From NCBI RefSeq assembly GCF_005233875.1, contig NZ_SZPZ01000007.1, forward strand, positions 211,287 through 275,286: a DNA stretch of 64,000 nucleotides, in the 5' to 3' direction. Under the pieces are notes generated by a model. It searched no databases. It was not told where the DNA came from and saw only the letters and a program-made list of their open reading frames with translations. The stretch is from Kribbella jiaozuonensis (lineage in GTDB: Bacteria; Actinomycetota; Actinomycetes; Propionibacteriales; Kribbellaceae). This document shows, piece after piece, positions 15,398-23,364 of the stretch. Within the stretch, counting starts at the first letter, position 1, and each line of letters starts with the position of its first letter. A program made the translations under genes and the position numbers.

Positions 15398-15919
15398 ATG
15401 CGCCCCACATTGCGACTCCTGTTGTCCGCTGTCGTCCTTTCCCTGCTGGGCTCGCTGTCGCTCACTGCGGCAGCGGCTGATACCCGGACCAAGATCGTCA
15501 ACGCCGCCAACGGTGAGGTTGGGCAGGGTGAGACGCCGCCTGGCAGTAACTGCAATCCGTACGGCGCCTGTGAGTCCTGGTGTGCGCATTTCGCCACCTG
15601 GACCTGGCGCAAGGCCGGAAGTGACATCCCGAACTACGGCTTCACCGGTGACATCTACACTTGGGGCCGGCGCAAGGGTCGGGCGCACTCCGGGAACAGC
15701 GGGATGAAGCCCGGCGACATCGTGCTCTACGGGACCGGGCCGCAGAACACGAGCACCAGTCTGCACACCGGTGTTGTAGTTGCTACTGGCAACGGGAAGA
15801 TCACGACCGTCGAAGGCAACTCGCACGACAAGGTGCAGAAGCTCGGGCCGTTCGATCCGAAGCACGCGAAGAACGCCGGCCGGCCCGGGAACATCTACGG
15901 CTGGGTCTCGGCGCAGTAA
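15398..15919 (+). CDS. secreted CHAP-domain peptidoglycan hydrolase
   Basis: 173 residues with a Sec signal peptide (about 1-27, ending TAAAA-D). The mature part is one CHAP domain, the NlpC/P60-like amidase or endopeptidase fold acting on cell wall. The nucleophile Cys62 is in ESWCAHFATW, His123 in SLHTGVV, and Glu139/Asn141 in VEGNS. MKPGDIVLYG between them is a family hallmark. Start ATG has CGGAG upstream. It stands alone and has its own terminator, so it is likely a small stand-alone wall-remodelling enzyme. Confidence 0.88.
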   Translation: MRPTLRLLLSAVVLSLLGSLSLTAAAADTRTKIVNAANGEVGQGETPPGSNCNPYGACESWCAHFATWTWRKAGSDIPNYGFTGDIYTWGRRKGRAHSGNSGMKPGDIVLYGTGPQNTSTSLHTGVVVATGNGKITTVEGNSHDKVQKLGPFDPKHAKNAGRPGNIYGWVSAQ

Positions 15920-15929
15920 TCCCATCGAC

Positions 15930-15971
15930 GAGCCGGTGCGGTTCTCGCCGACCGCACCGGCTCTTATTTCG
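15930..15971 (+). terminator. terminator of the CHAP gene
   Basis: A perfect 12-bp inverted repeat GAGCCGGTGCGG / CCGCACCGGCTC (15930-15941, 15952-15963) with a 10-base loop, followed by TTATTTCG. Confidence 0.85.
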
Positions 15972-16006
15972 TTGTCGTCCGGCGGATCCGCTTCTAGCAT
16001 TCGCGG

Positions 16007-16729
16007 GTGACCGACGATCCGTACGGCGATGAGCAGCTGGTGGAGTTGTACGACCTCGACAATCCACCCGGTGCTGACCATGCCTACTACCGCGCACTGG
16101 CCGCGGATGCCCGCAAGGTTGTGGACTTCGGTTGCGGCACGGGTCTGTTGACCCGTTCGCTCGTCGCGCCGGGTCGGGTGGTGATCGGCGTGGATCCAAG
16201 TGCCACGATGCTCGACTACGCGCGCCGTCAGCCGGGGGCGGATGCAGTCACCTGGATCGAGGGAGACTTCCGGGCCGTGGAGCCGACTCACGATGCCGAC
16301 CTCGTGATCAGCACGGGTAACACGATGATGCATGTCGGCAACCAGGCCGAGGCGTTCACCGCGCTCGCTGATGCGCTCCGGCCCGGCGGTGTCATCAGCT
16401 TCGAGTCGCGGAATCCGGCGGCACGCGCGTGGGAGCAGTGGACCCGCGAGGCGACGTACGGCGAACGGGACACCTCCGTCGGACACCTCGTCGAATGGCT
16501 CGACCTGATCGAGGTCGCCGACGGCCGGGTGGTGTTCGACGCGCACAACGTCTTCCCCGACGGCCACGACGCCGTCTACCGGAACACCCTGTACTTCCGC
16601 TCCCCCGAGGCAATCACCGCCGACCTCGCAGCCGCGGGCTTCGTCGACATCATGGTCCACGGCAACTGGCAACAGGAGCCGGCGACCGAGGACTCGCGGC
16701 TATTGATCTTCCACGCAACCAGGAGCTGA
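16007..16729 (+). CDS. class I SAM-dependent methyltransferase
   Basis: 240 residues from a GTG start. Motif I is VVDFGCGTGLLTRSL (about residues 38-52), followed by GVDPSATMLDYA, GDFRAVEP and LRPGGVISFESRNPAA. The C-terminal half has the extra beta-domain of Methyltransf_25-type enzymes. The substrate is unknown. The next gene, a SnoaL-like protein, begins 5 bases after the stop with AGGAG inside the end of this gene, so the two are co-transcribed. Confidence 0.85.
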   Translation: MTDDPYGDEQLVELYDLDNPPGADHAYYRALAADARKVVDFGCGTGLLTRSLVAPGRVVIGVDPSATMLDYARRQPGADAVTWIEGDFRAVEPTHDADLVISTGNTMMHVGNQAEAFTALADALRPGGVISFESRNPAARAWEQWTREATYGERDTSVGHLVEWLDLIEVADGRVVFDAHNVFPDGHDAVYRNTLYFRSPEAITADLAAAGFVDIMVHGNWQQEPATEDSRLLIFHATRS

Positions 16730-16734
16730 CGACC

Positions 16735-17103
16735 GTGGACCAGCTCGAGGCATACATCGACGGATGGCGGCGGCACGACAAAGCCGCCGTACTCGAGACG
16801 CTGACCGACGACTGCGTCGTGATCGAGTGCTACGGGCCGGTCTACCGCGGCAAACCGCGGGTCGAGCAGTGGATGGATGCCTGGTTCGGCGCGGGCGGGA
16901 CCGTCGACGCGTGGGAGATCACCTCGCGGGCCGCGGCCGGCGACGTACTGGTTGCCGAGTGGCATTTCGAGTGCACGTGGAAGGGCGAGCTCGGCGCGTT
17001 CGACGGGGCGACCGTCGCGCGGCTCGGCCAGGGGCGTATTGCGTATCTCCGCGAGTACGCGACGACGGCACCGCTGTACGACTGGACCGGTGTGTGGACG
17101 TAG
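16735..17103 (+). CDS. SnoaL-like / NTF2-fold protein
   Basis: 122 residues. A short alpha+beta protein of the cone-shaped NTF2 fold: VDQLEAYIDGWRRHDKAAVLETLTDDCVV is the standard opening (helix then DDCV strand), and it is followed by a curved sheet. Such domains act as small isomerases, hydrolases or binding cups. The ligand is not predictable. Start is GTG 16735 with AGGAG 9 bases before it. It follows the methyltransferase in the same transcript and precedes the ZTP riboswitch. Confidence 0.75.
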   Translation: MDQLEAYIDGWRRHDKAAVLETLTDDCVVIECYGPVYRGKPRVEQWMDAWFGAGGTVDAWEITSRAAAGDVLVAEWHFECTWKGELGAFDGATVARLGQGRIAYLREYATTAPLYDWTGVWT

Positions 17104-17107
17104 GCTG

Positions 17108-17196
17108 AGGGCAGCGCGACTGGCGAGGGTGGGTTACCACCGGGGAGCGAAGAGTAAGGCGTCGTCCGCCTGGGCGCCTCCGAACGAGTTCGGAGG
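17108..17196 (+). ncRNA. ZTP (pfl) riboswitch with Shine-Dalgarno-sequestering hairpin
   Basis: The conserved pfl-motif blocks are visible in order: GCGCGACTGGCG (17114-17125), ACCACCGGGGAGC (about 17135-17148) and the hallmark CCGCCTGGGC (17166-17175). This class senses the folate-stress nucleotide ZTP/ZMP. Just after the aptamer, CCTCCGAA (17177-17184) pairs with TTCGGAGG (17189-17196) around a 4-base loop. The 3' arm contains the Shine-Dalgarno GGAGG used by the GTG at 17202, so control is probably of translation. The downstream AICAR transformylase consumes ZMP, which fits the ligand. Confidence 0.87.
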
Positions 17197-17201
17197 TTGT
17201 C

Positions 17202-18083
17202 GTGCGTTATGGGATGAATCCGCATCAGTCGGCTGTGATGGAGCCGGTCGGGCGGGCGCCGTTCGCAGTTGTCGCGGGTGCGCCGTCGTATATCAACGTG
17301 CTTGATGCGTTGACCGGGTGGCAGCTGGTTCGGGAGGCGGCAAAGGCGTTCGGTACGCCGTCTGCCGCGTCGTACAAGCATGTGTCGCCGGCCGGGGCGG
17401 CCCTCGGCGGGAGCGTGGTCGAGGCCTATACCCGGGCGCGGGACGCGGATCCGAAGTCGTCGTACGGCGACTTCGTGGCGGTCTCGCATCCGGTCGACGC
17501 GGAGCTGGCGGCTCTGTTGAAGCGGGTCGTGTCGGACGGGATCATCGCGCCCGGGTACGACGAAGGCGTCGTCGAGGTCCTCGCGGCGAAGAAGCGCGGC
17601 ACGTACCTCGTCCTCGAGGCGGACCCCGACTTCGAACCGCCGGCCGAGGAAGTACGCGAGATCTACGGCATGCGCCTCACGCAGCAGCGCGACGACCTGC
17701 CGTTGCCCGCTGACCTCTCCGATGATCTGAAGCTCGGGATGATCGTTGCCCGGTACACCCAATCCAACACCGTCGTGCTGGTGAAGGACGGCATGACCAT
17801 CGGCGTCGGGGCCGGTCAGCAGTCCCGCGTCGACTGCACCCGGCTCGCCGGCGAGAAGGCCGCGCTCTGGTGGTCCCGTCGTTCGAGCGAGCCACTCACC
17901 GGCGTGTCGATGGTGTCCGATGGCGCACTCCCCTTCGCCGACAACGTCGAGGAAGCACACCGGTACGGCGTGACGCACATCGCCGAGCCGGGTGGTTCGA
18001 TCCGCTCAGCTGAGGTCGCCGCCGCGTGCGCGGAGTATGGCATCAGCTGGCGTGCGACCGGCGTACGGCTGTTCAGGCACTGA
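17202..18083 (+). CDS. stand-alone AICAR transformylase (PurH C-terminal-type)
   Basis: 293 residues matching only the AICAR formyltransferase part of PurH, which transfers a formyl group from 10-formyl-tetrahydrofolate to AICAR (ZMP). It has RYGMNPHQSA at the start, the catalytic Lys-His pair in SAASYKHVSPAGAA (Lys59-His60), SSYGDFVAVS, ILRYTQSNTV-like IVARYTQSNTVVLVKDG, and near the end DGALPFADNVEEAHRYGVTHIAEPGGS. The N-terminal IMP cyclohydrolase domain is absent and the length is shorter than a full transformylase half. A full purH may exist elsewhere; here the gene may be the folate-stress responsive copy. Start is GTG 17202, whose Shine-Dalgarno is inside the riboswitch hairpin. Confidence 0.9.
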   Translation: MRYGMNPHQSAVMEPVGRAPFAVVAGAPSYINVLDALTGWQLVREAAKAFGTPSAASYKHVSPAGAALGGSVVEAYTRARDADPKSSYGDFVAVSHPVDAELAALLKRVVSDGIIAPGYDEGVVEVLAAKKRGTYLVLEADPDFEPPAEEVREIYGMRLTQQRDDLPLPADLSDDLKLGMIVARYTQSNTVVLVKDGMTIGVGAGQQSRVDCTRLAGEKAALWWSRRSSEPLTGVSMVSDGALPFADNVEEAHRYGVTHIAEPGGSIRSAEVAAACAEYGISWRATGVRLFRH

Positions 18084-18606
18084 GCAGGTAGTCGCCGGAG
18101 GCAACAGCTTTGCGGACCTCGGCGGCCGTGGCGGCGGGATCGAGCATCGACGTGTCGATCGCGTGCGCCTCGAGCTCGCCGAGGTCCGCGAACGCGCCGT
18201 GCAGCCCGGTGAGCGCGTCGACGTCGGTCAGCTCGACCCCGTCGCGCGCCTGACCACGCCGTAGCGTCGTGTCCAGGTCCGGACGCAGTACGACGTACGA
18301 CATCCGCCACTCGGCCGCCGCCGCCCGGAACGGGCCGAGGAACCACGGCCCGATGATCCCGTCCACCACGACGTCGTACCCGCCGCGCGTGTAGACGCCC
18401 ACGGTCGCGACGATCGCGTCGACGACCACCTCGTTCTGGTGCTGTGCCTCGGCCAGCCACGGCGCGACGAAACCGGTGCGGATGGCGCGGTAGAACTCGT
18501 CGGTCGTCAGATGCACCGTGGGACCGGATGCGTCGGTGGCGACGAGTCGTGCCACGGTGGTCTTGCCCGAGCCGGACGGGCCGGTCAGCAGAAGCACATC
18601 GCTCAT
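18073..18606 (-). CDS. P-loop nucleotide kinase-like protein
   Basis: 177 residues. MSDVLLLTGPSGSGKTTVARLVA is a textbook Walker A region at the N-terminus. The protein continues as a small ATP-dependent kinase of the AAA/Zeta-toxin-like or chloramphenicol-phosphotransferase type, with TDEFYRAIRTGF (a substrate Asp) and VVVDGIIGPWFL. The substrate is unknown. It overlaps the AICAR transformylase gene tail-to-tail by 11 bp. It lies 19 bases downstream of the MMPL gene on the same strand and is probably in its transcript. Confidence 0.8.
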   Translation of the reverse strand: MSDVLLLTGPSGSGKTTVARLVATDASGPTVHLTTDEFYRAIRTGFVAPWLAEAQHQNEVVVDAIVATVGVYTRGGYDVVVDGIIGPWFLGPFRAAAAEWRMSYVVLRPDLDTTLRRGQARDGVELTDVDALTGLHGAFADLGELEAHAIDTSMLDPAATAAEVRKAVASGDYLLSA

Positions 18607-18625
18607 GCCGACCGACCGTACCCGG

Positions 18626-20872
18626 TTACACGTGCTCGACCTCCCGAGCCGGCTGCGGCGGCGGTTGCGGGCCGCCCTCAAGTTGGATGTCGGGGACGAT
18701 GCGGTCGAGCCAGCGCGGCAGCCACCACGCCCGATCGCCGAGAAGCGTCATCACCGACGGCACCAGGATCATCCGGACCACGCTGGCGTCGATCAGTACC
18801 GCGACCGCCATGCCGACGGCGAGCATCTTCACCGTCGGGTCGTCGTCCAGCACGAAGCTCAGGAAGACCACGATCATGATCGCGGCCGCGGTGGTGATCA
18901 CCCGGGCCGTCGCGCCGATCCCGATCGCCACCGCGCGATGGCTGTCCTTCGTCGCGATCCACGCCTCGTGCACCCGCGACAGCAGGAACACCTCGTAGTC
19001 CATCGACAGCCCGAACACGATCGCGAACATCAGCATCGGCACGAACGACGGGATCGGCACCTTCTCGTCGATCCCGACCAGAGACGATCCCCAGCCCCAC
19101 TGGAAGACCGCCACGATCACGCCGTACGCCGCGCCGACCGAGAGCAGGTTCAGAATCGCCGCCTTCACCCCGATCAGCAACGAGCGGAACGCGACCGTGA
19201 GCAGCAGGAACGCGAGCACCACGACCGCCCCGATCAGCCACGGCATCCGGCTGCCGACCTTCTCGGTGAAGTCGACGTACCCGGCCGTGGTGCCGACGAC
19301 GTACGTCGGTTCCTGCTGGCCGGACAGCACGTCGTCGCGGATCCGGTTGACCAGGTCCTCGGTCTCCGCAGCCGACGGCGAGGTGGTCGGGATGACGTTG
19401 ATGATGGCTGTCGTACCAGCGCTGTTCGTGCTCGGCGGCTGGACCGCGGCGACCCCCGGCGTCTTCTGCAAGGTCGATGAGAGCCCGGTCAGCAAGGTTT
19501 GCTTGTCACCTGAGGACGGCAGTTGTACGACGACCGTCAGCGGACCGTTGGCGCCGGGGCCGAACCCTTGCGCGATCAGGTCGTACGCCTTCCGGCTCGA
19601 ATCGGCGGCCGGATCGGTGCCGGCGTCGAGCTGGCCGAGGTTCATCGACAGCAACGGGATCGCGAGGACGAGCAGCACCAGCGTCGCGGCGATGCCGTAC
19701 GGCCACGGCCGATCGCTCACCTTGCGACCCCAGCGGGCGAACGCGCTCTGCTCGTGCTTGGCATCGCGGCGTTCGCGTTCCTCCAAGCGGTGCTCCGCGA
19801 TCGCCGTCTCGTCCGGGAGCGACGACTCCAACTCACGCTCCTCGGCGAGGTGATGCCGGTCCTTGCGATTGAGCACAGTGAACTTCGCCAGGCCGAGCAG
19901 CGCCGGGATCAGCGTGAGCGCAGCCAGCACGGTGACCGCGACCACGATCGCCGACGACAGACCGAGCGCGCCGACGAACGGTACGCCGGACACGTACAGC
20001 CCGAGGATCGCGATCACGACGGTGCCCCCGGCAACCAAGATCGCCGCGCCGGAGGTGGACTCGGCCCGGCCCGCCGACTCGACGACCCCCATGCCGTCGT
20101 CCAACTGCTCTCGATGCCGCGACACCAGGAACAGGCCGTAGTCGATCGCGACACCCAGCCCGAGCAGGGTCGCCACCGTCGGCGCGGAGACCGGGAAGTC
20201 CTTGACGGCCGCGAGCAACCCGAGGACCGCCAGCCCGCCGCCGACGCTGAAGACCGCCGACACCAGCGGCAGTCCGGACGCGACCACGGATCGGAACATC
20301 AGGAACAGCAGCAACAGCGCGAGCGCGAGACCGATCGCCTCCGACGGCCCGTCGTCCGCCTGCTTCCCGATCTGGCCGGTGCCCCCGCCGTACTCGACCT
20401 GGAGCCCGGCGGCCCGGGCCGGCTGGACGGCCGCGTCCAGCTTGTCGACGTACGACTTGTCGAGTGACGCCGGCACGACCGAGAACGACACCGGCGCGTT
20501 GACGATGCTGCCGTCCTTCGAGATGTACGCCGTCTGCGAGGTCGCCAGCGGATCGATGGCGGTGACGACGTCGGGCAGCTTGCCGACGGCCTCCATCGAC
20601 GACTTGACCGCGTCGGCGTGCTCGGACACCGTGCCGGTCTTGGCGTGGAAAACGATCGAGCCCGAGTACCCGCCGGCGCTGGTGAAGTCCTTGTTCAGGA
20701 TGTTCAAACCAGCGGACGATTCACTGCCCGGGACCGTGTAGTTGTTGACGTACGTCCCGCCGAACGCGGACCGCAGTACGAACAGACCGACCACGACCAC
20801 CAACCAGCCCGCGATCACGAACCAGTGAAAGCGTGCCGCTCCCCGGCCGAGCCGATCCAGAAATGCGTGCAT
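18626..20872 (-). CDS. MMPL/RND-family membrane transporter
   Basis: 748 residues. Two repeats of one transmembrane helix, a large extracellular loop and five further helices, the RND arrangement. The N-terminal helix is at about 15-35 (WFVIAGWLVVVVGLFVL). The central block shows GLGVAIDYGLFLVSRHREQLDDG and the C-terminal block FGLSMDYEVFLLSRVHEAW, the MMPL signature repeated in each half. Family members export lipids or other wall compounds. A charged cytoplasmic stretch of about 50 residues separates the halves. ATG 20872 (MHAFLDRLGRG) was chosen because the sequence from there is the conserved start. Its Shine-Dalgarno sits in a hairpin loop. Confidence 0.9.
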   Translation of the reverse strand: MHAFLDRLGRGAARFHWFVIAGWLVVVVGLFVLRSAFGGTYVNNYTVPGSESSAGLNILNKDFTSAGGYSGSIVFHAKTGTVSEHADAVKSSMEAVGKLPDVVTAIDPLATSQTAYISKDGSIVNAPVSFSVVPASLDKSYVDKLDAAVQPARAAGLQVEYGGGTGQIGKQADDGPSEAIGLALALLLLFLMFRSVVASGLPLVSAVFSVGGGLAVLGLLAAVKDFPVSAPTVATLLGLGVAIDYGLFLVSRHREQLDDGMGVVESAGRAESTSGAAILVAGGTVVIAILGLYVSGVPFVGALGLSSAIVVAVTVLAALTLIPALLGLAKFTVLNRKDRHHLAEERELESSLPDETAIAEHRLEERERRDAKHEQSAFARWGRKVSDRPWPYGIAATLVLLVLAIPLLSMNLGQLDAGTDPAADSSRKAYDLIAQGFGPGANGPLTVVVQLPSSGDKQTLLTGLSSTLQKTPGVAAVQPPSTNSAGTTAIINVIPTTSPSAAETEDLVNRIRDDVLSGQQEPTYVVGTTAGYVDFTEKVGSRMPWLIGAVVVLAFLLLTVAFRSLLIGVKAAILNLLSVGAAYGVIVAVFQWGWGSSLVGIDEKVPIPSFVPMLMFAIVFGLSMDYEVFLLSRVHEAWIATKDSHRAVAIGIGATARVITTAAAIMIVVFLSFVLDDDPTVKMLAVGMAVAVLIDASVVRMILVPSVMTLLGDRAWWLPRWLDRIVPDIQLEGGPQPPPQPAREVEHV

Positions 20873-21015
20873 AAGGCGCCCCTCCCCCAGGGCGCCCCCC
20901 AGGCGACGGCCCAGCCGTCGGCCCCTTCGGGCGAATGTAAATCGGCACCGGCCAGGCCCACAACCCTTCGGCACCGACAGTCACCACAACGCCATCGCCT
21001 GGTGACAGCGGGTTC
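20873..21015 (-). other. GC-rich leader of the MMPL gene with two hairpins
   Basis: The 143 bases hold no gene. Near the MMPL start on the minus strand GGCGCCC and GGGCGCC flank the purine-rich Shine-Dalgarno (GGGGGAGGGG), and a second pair of arms (CGACGGC/GCCGTCG) lies about 20 bases upstream. Such structures could modulate ribosome access. Their function is not shown by sequence alone. Confidence 0.4.
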
Positions 21016-21279
21016 TCAGCCGCCGGCAACGCTCGGCAGGACCAGGAGCTCGTCGCCGTCGGCGAGCGGGGTGTCGAGGCCGTCCAGGTCGCGGATGTTG
21101 TCGTCGCGGAGATAGATGTTCACGTGCCGACGCAGGCCGCCCTGCTCGTCGGTGAGCCTGCGGCGCAGCGGCGACTCCAGGGCCGCGAACGCCTCGGCGA
21201 CCGTCGTGCCCTCGACCTCCACCCGCTCGGCGCCGCCGGCGAACGGGCGGAGCACGGTGGGCAGGCGGACTGCGATCAT
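21016..21279 (-). CDS. ThiS/MoaD-family sulfur-carrier-like protein
   Basis: 87 residues ending ...LLVLPSVAGG, the C-terminal Gly-Gly that ubiquitin-like sulfur carriers need for adenylation and thiocarboxylation. The beta-grasp pattern fits: MIAVRLPTVLRPFAGG, VEVEGTTVAEAFAAL, VNIYLRDDNIRDLDG and PLADGDELLVLP. The sequence is closer to MoaD/CysO-like proteins than to ThiS. It begins inside the end of the upstream propeller gene (ATGA overlap). No E1-like enzyme or thiamine or Moco gene is nearby, so its acceptor pathway is unknown. Confidence 0.88.
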   Translation of the reverse strand: MIAVRLPTVLRPFAGGAERVEVEGTTVAEAFAALESPLRRRLTDEQGGLRRHVNIYLRDDNIRDLDGLDTPLADGDELLVLPSVAGG

Positions 21280-22370
21280 CCGACCACCGCGGCGCGCACC
21301 GTGAGCACGTCGGGGAGGTGGCGGGCGACCTCGACCCAGGTGTCGCCGGCGTCGGCGCTCGCGTAGACGCAGCCGTCGCGCGTGCCGACGTACACGCCGG
21401 CCGGGTTCGCGGCATCGGTGGTCAGCGCGTCCCGCAGTACCGGCACGTAGGACACGTCGGGCAACCCGGCGGAGAGGGCCTCCCAGGTGGAGCCGGCGTC
21501 GCGGGACCGGTAGACGCGGCATTTCGCCTCGGTCGGGATCCTGTTGCCGTCCGCAACGAGCGGGAATACGTATACGGTCTCGGGCTCGTGCGGGTGCACC
21601 ACGATCGGGAAGCCGAAGTCCGACGGGAGCCCGTCCGCGATCGACTTCCAGATCTCCCCACCGTCGTCGGAGCGGTAGACGCCGTGGTGGTTCTGCGCGA
21701 ACAGCCGCTCGGGTACGTCGGGATGCCCCGCGAGCTTGTGCACGCACTGACCGAACTCGGGGTCGGGATCCGGCATGAAGTACGCCTTGATCCCGTGGTT
21801 CGCCGGCGACCACGACGTACCGCCGTCCGTGGTCTGGTAGACGCCGCCGGTCGACATCGCCACGCTGACGCGATCAGGATCGGACGCGTGCGGGAGCACG
21901 GTGTGGACAGCCTGCCCGCCGAAGCCGGCGTCCCACTGGGTCCGGTGCGGGTGGTCCCACAGCCCGCGGACGAGCTCGAACGTCACTCCCCCGTCGGTCG
22001 ACATCCACAGCGCGGACGGCTGCGACCCGGCGTACACGACACCCGGCTGACCGGGAGGCGCCGGCTGGATCTGCCAGACCCGCTCGAGCGAGGCACCGGC
22101 GTCGGCCGGGAACCCGATCGAGCCCTCCGGCGGCTCGGCCCAGGTCGCGCCGAGGTCGTCGGAGTGGAAGACCGCCGGACCCCAGTGCTCGCTGGTGCCG
22201 CCGACGAACAGCCGCGGCTGGTCGCCGCGCGTGTCGATGCCCACGGCGTACACACCCTGCATCTCGAACTCCGGGACCGGCCCGTCCAGCCGCCACTCCG
22301 TGCGGGCGGCGTCGCTCCGGCCGATCCAGAGACCCTTCTTGGTCCCGATCAGCAGTACGGCCTCGGACAT
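21276..22370 (-). CDS. BNR/sialidase-type beta-propeller protein
   Basis: 364 residues with several BNR/Asp-box-like repeats (for example STDGGVTFELV, TTDGGTSWSPA, SDDGGEIWKS, SRDAGSTWEAL and SADAGDTWVEV), spaced about 45-60 residues apart. This predicts a beta-propeller like exo-sialidases or plant-photosystem assembly factors. No signal peptide is obvious. It starts MSEAVLLIGTKKGLWIG, so it is probably cytosolic. The stop overlaps the ThiS/MoaD-like start, so the two proteins are made together. The catalytic residues of true sialidases are not evident, so the function is unknown. Confidence 0.82.
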   Translation of the reverse strand: MSEAVLLIGTKKGLWIGRSDAARTEWRLDGPVPEFEMQGVYAVGIDTRGDQPRLFVGGTSEHWGPAVFHSDDLGATWAEPPEGSIGFPADAGASLERVWQIQPAPPGQPGVVYAGSQPSALWMSTDGGVTFELVRGLWDHPHRTQWDAGFGGQAVHTVLPHASDPDRVSVAMSTGGVYQTTDGGTSWSPANHGIKAYFMPDPDPEFGQCVHKLAGHPDVPERLFAQNHHGVYRSDDGGEIWKSIADGLPSDFGFPIVVHPHEPETVYVFPLVADGNRIPTEAKCRVYRSRDAGSTWEALSAGLPDVSYVPVLRDALTTDAANPAGVYVGTRDGCVYASADAGDTWVEVARHLPDVLTVRAAVVG

Positions 22371-22380
22371 TCTTGCCCTC

Positions 22381-23310
22381 CTAGCGTTGCGGACCTGCCA
22401 CGACGTTGATCAGCGGCTCACCGGATGCGTAGCGCTCGAGCTGCGCGCGGACCAGCCGGGCCACCCGCGGCGCGAACGCCGTCGACGCGCCACCGCGATG
22501 CGGATTGATCAGTACGTTCGGAGCTGACCACAGCGGATGTCCGGTCGGCAACGGCTCAGGGTCGGTCACATCGAGGGCGGCTCTGATCCGCCGCGTGCGG
22601 AGCTCGGTCAGCAGGGCGTCCGTGTCCACGACGACACCGCGCGCGACGTTCACCAGCAGCGCGCCGTCCTTCATGCTCGCCAGGAACTTGGCGTCCACCA
22701 TCCCCGTCGTCTCCGGAGTCGCCGGCGTCAGCAGTACGACGACGTCCGCGCGCGGCAGCAGCTCCGGCAGCTCACTCGTCGGGTGTACGCCGTCGCGCTC
22801 CCGCCGGGCCACCCGGATCACCTCGCACTCGAATCCGCTCAGCCGCCGTTCGAGCGCCTCGCCGATCGCGCCGTACCCGAGGATCAGCACGGTCCGGTCT
22901 GCGAGCGAGTCGTCGACCTCGTCGTACGAGTCCGGCCAGATCTCCCGCTCCTGGTCGCGGACCGCCCGGGGCAGCCGCCGGTACGACGCCAGGATCAGCC
23001 CGACCGCGAGCTCCGCCGTCGAGGCGTCATGTACGCCGCGCGCATTGCACAAGGTCACGCCCTCGGCGAGCCGCGACTGGACGTGCTCGAACCCGGCCGT
23101 CTGCAGCTGGACGACCTTCAGCGCGGGCATCTCGCGGACGATGTCGAGCACGTCGCCGCCGCCCATGTAGCTCGGCACGTAGAACTCGACCTGGTCCAAC
23201 GACGCCGGCCGGTCGCCGCCGGCGTAGAAATCCACGTCGTAGCCCTTGGGCACGCCGCGGAGGAAATCGTCGGGGTCCTCCCAGGGCAGCCAAGCCTTCA
23301 CGTCAGCCAT
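22381..23310 (-). CDS. D-isomer-specific 2-hydroxyacid dehydrogenase
   Basis: 309 residues. NAD-dependent oxidoreductase of the 2-ketoacid/2-hydroxyacid type. The nucleotide motif is VLILGYGAIGEAL (about residue 150). The catalytic set is intact: Arg in NVARGVVVDTDAL, Glu in DVTDPEPLP and His in LINPHRGGAS. The N-terminal catalytic domain has LQTAGFEHVQS. The specific substrate (glyoxylate, phosphoglycerate-like or another) cannot be assigned. It lies 10 bp upstream of the BNR gene on the same strand and is likely in the same transcript. Confidence 0.88.
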   Translation of the reverse strand: MADVKAWLPWEDPDDFLRGVPKGYDVDFYAGGDRPASLDQVEFYVPSYMGGGDVLDIVREMPALKVVQLQTAGFEHVQSRLAEGVTLCNARGVHDASTAELAVGLILASYRRLPRAVRDQEREIWPDSYDEVDDSLADRTVLILGYGAIGEALERRLSGFECEVIRVARRERDGVHPTSELPELLPRADVVVLLTPATPETTGMVDAKFLASMKDGALLVNVARGVVVDTDALLTELRTRRIRAALDVTDPEPLPTGHPLWSAPNVLINPHRGGASTAFAPRVARLVRAQLERYASGEPLINVVAGPQR

Positions 23311-23364
23311 GTGACGAACCTACTATCCCGTGCCGGACGCGGTGCATCGTCGTACTCTGGATCG

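Noticed and set aside
22537..23364. upstream extension of the FAD reductase frame
   Set aside because: It is antisense to the 2-hydroxyacid dehydrogenase and has no conserved start; GTG 23365 fits the family N-terminus.
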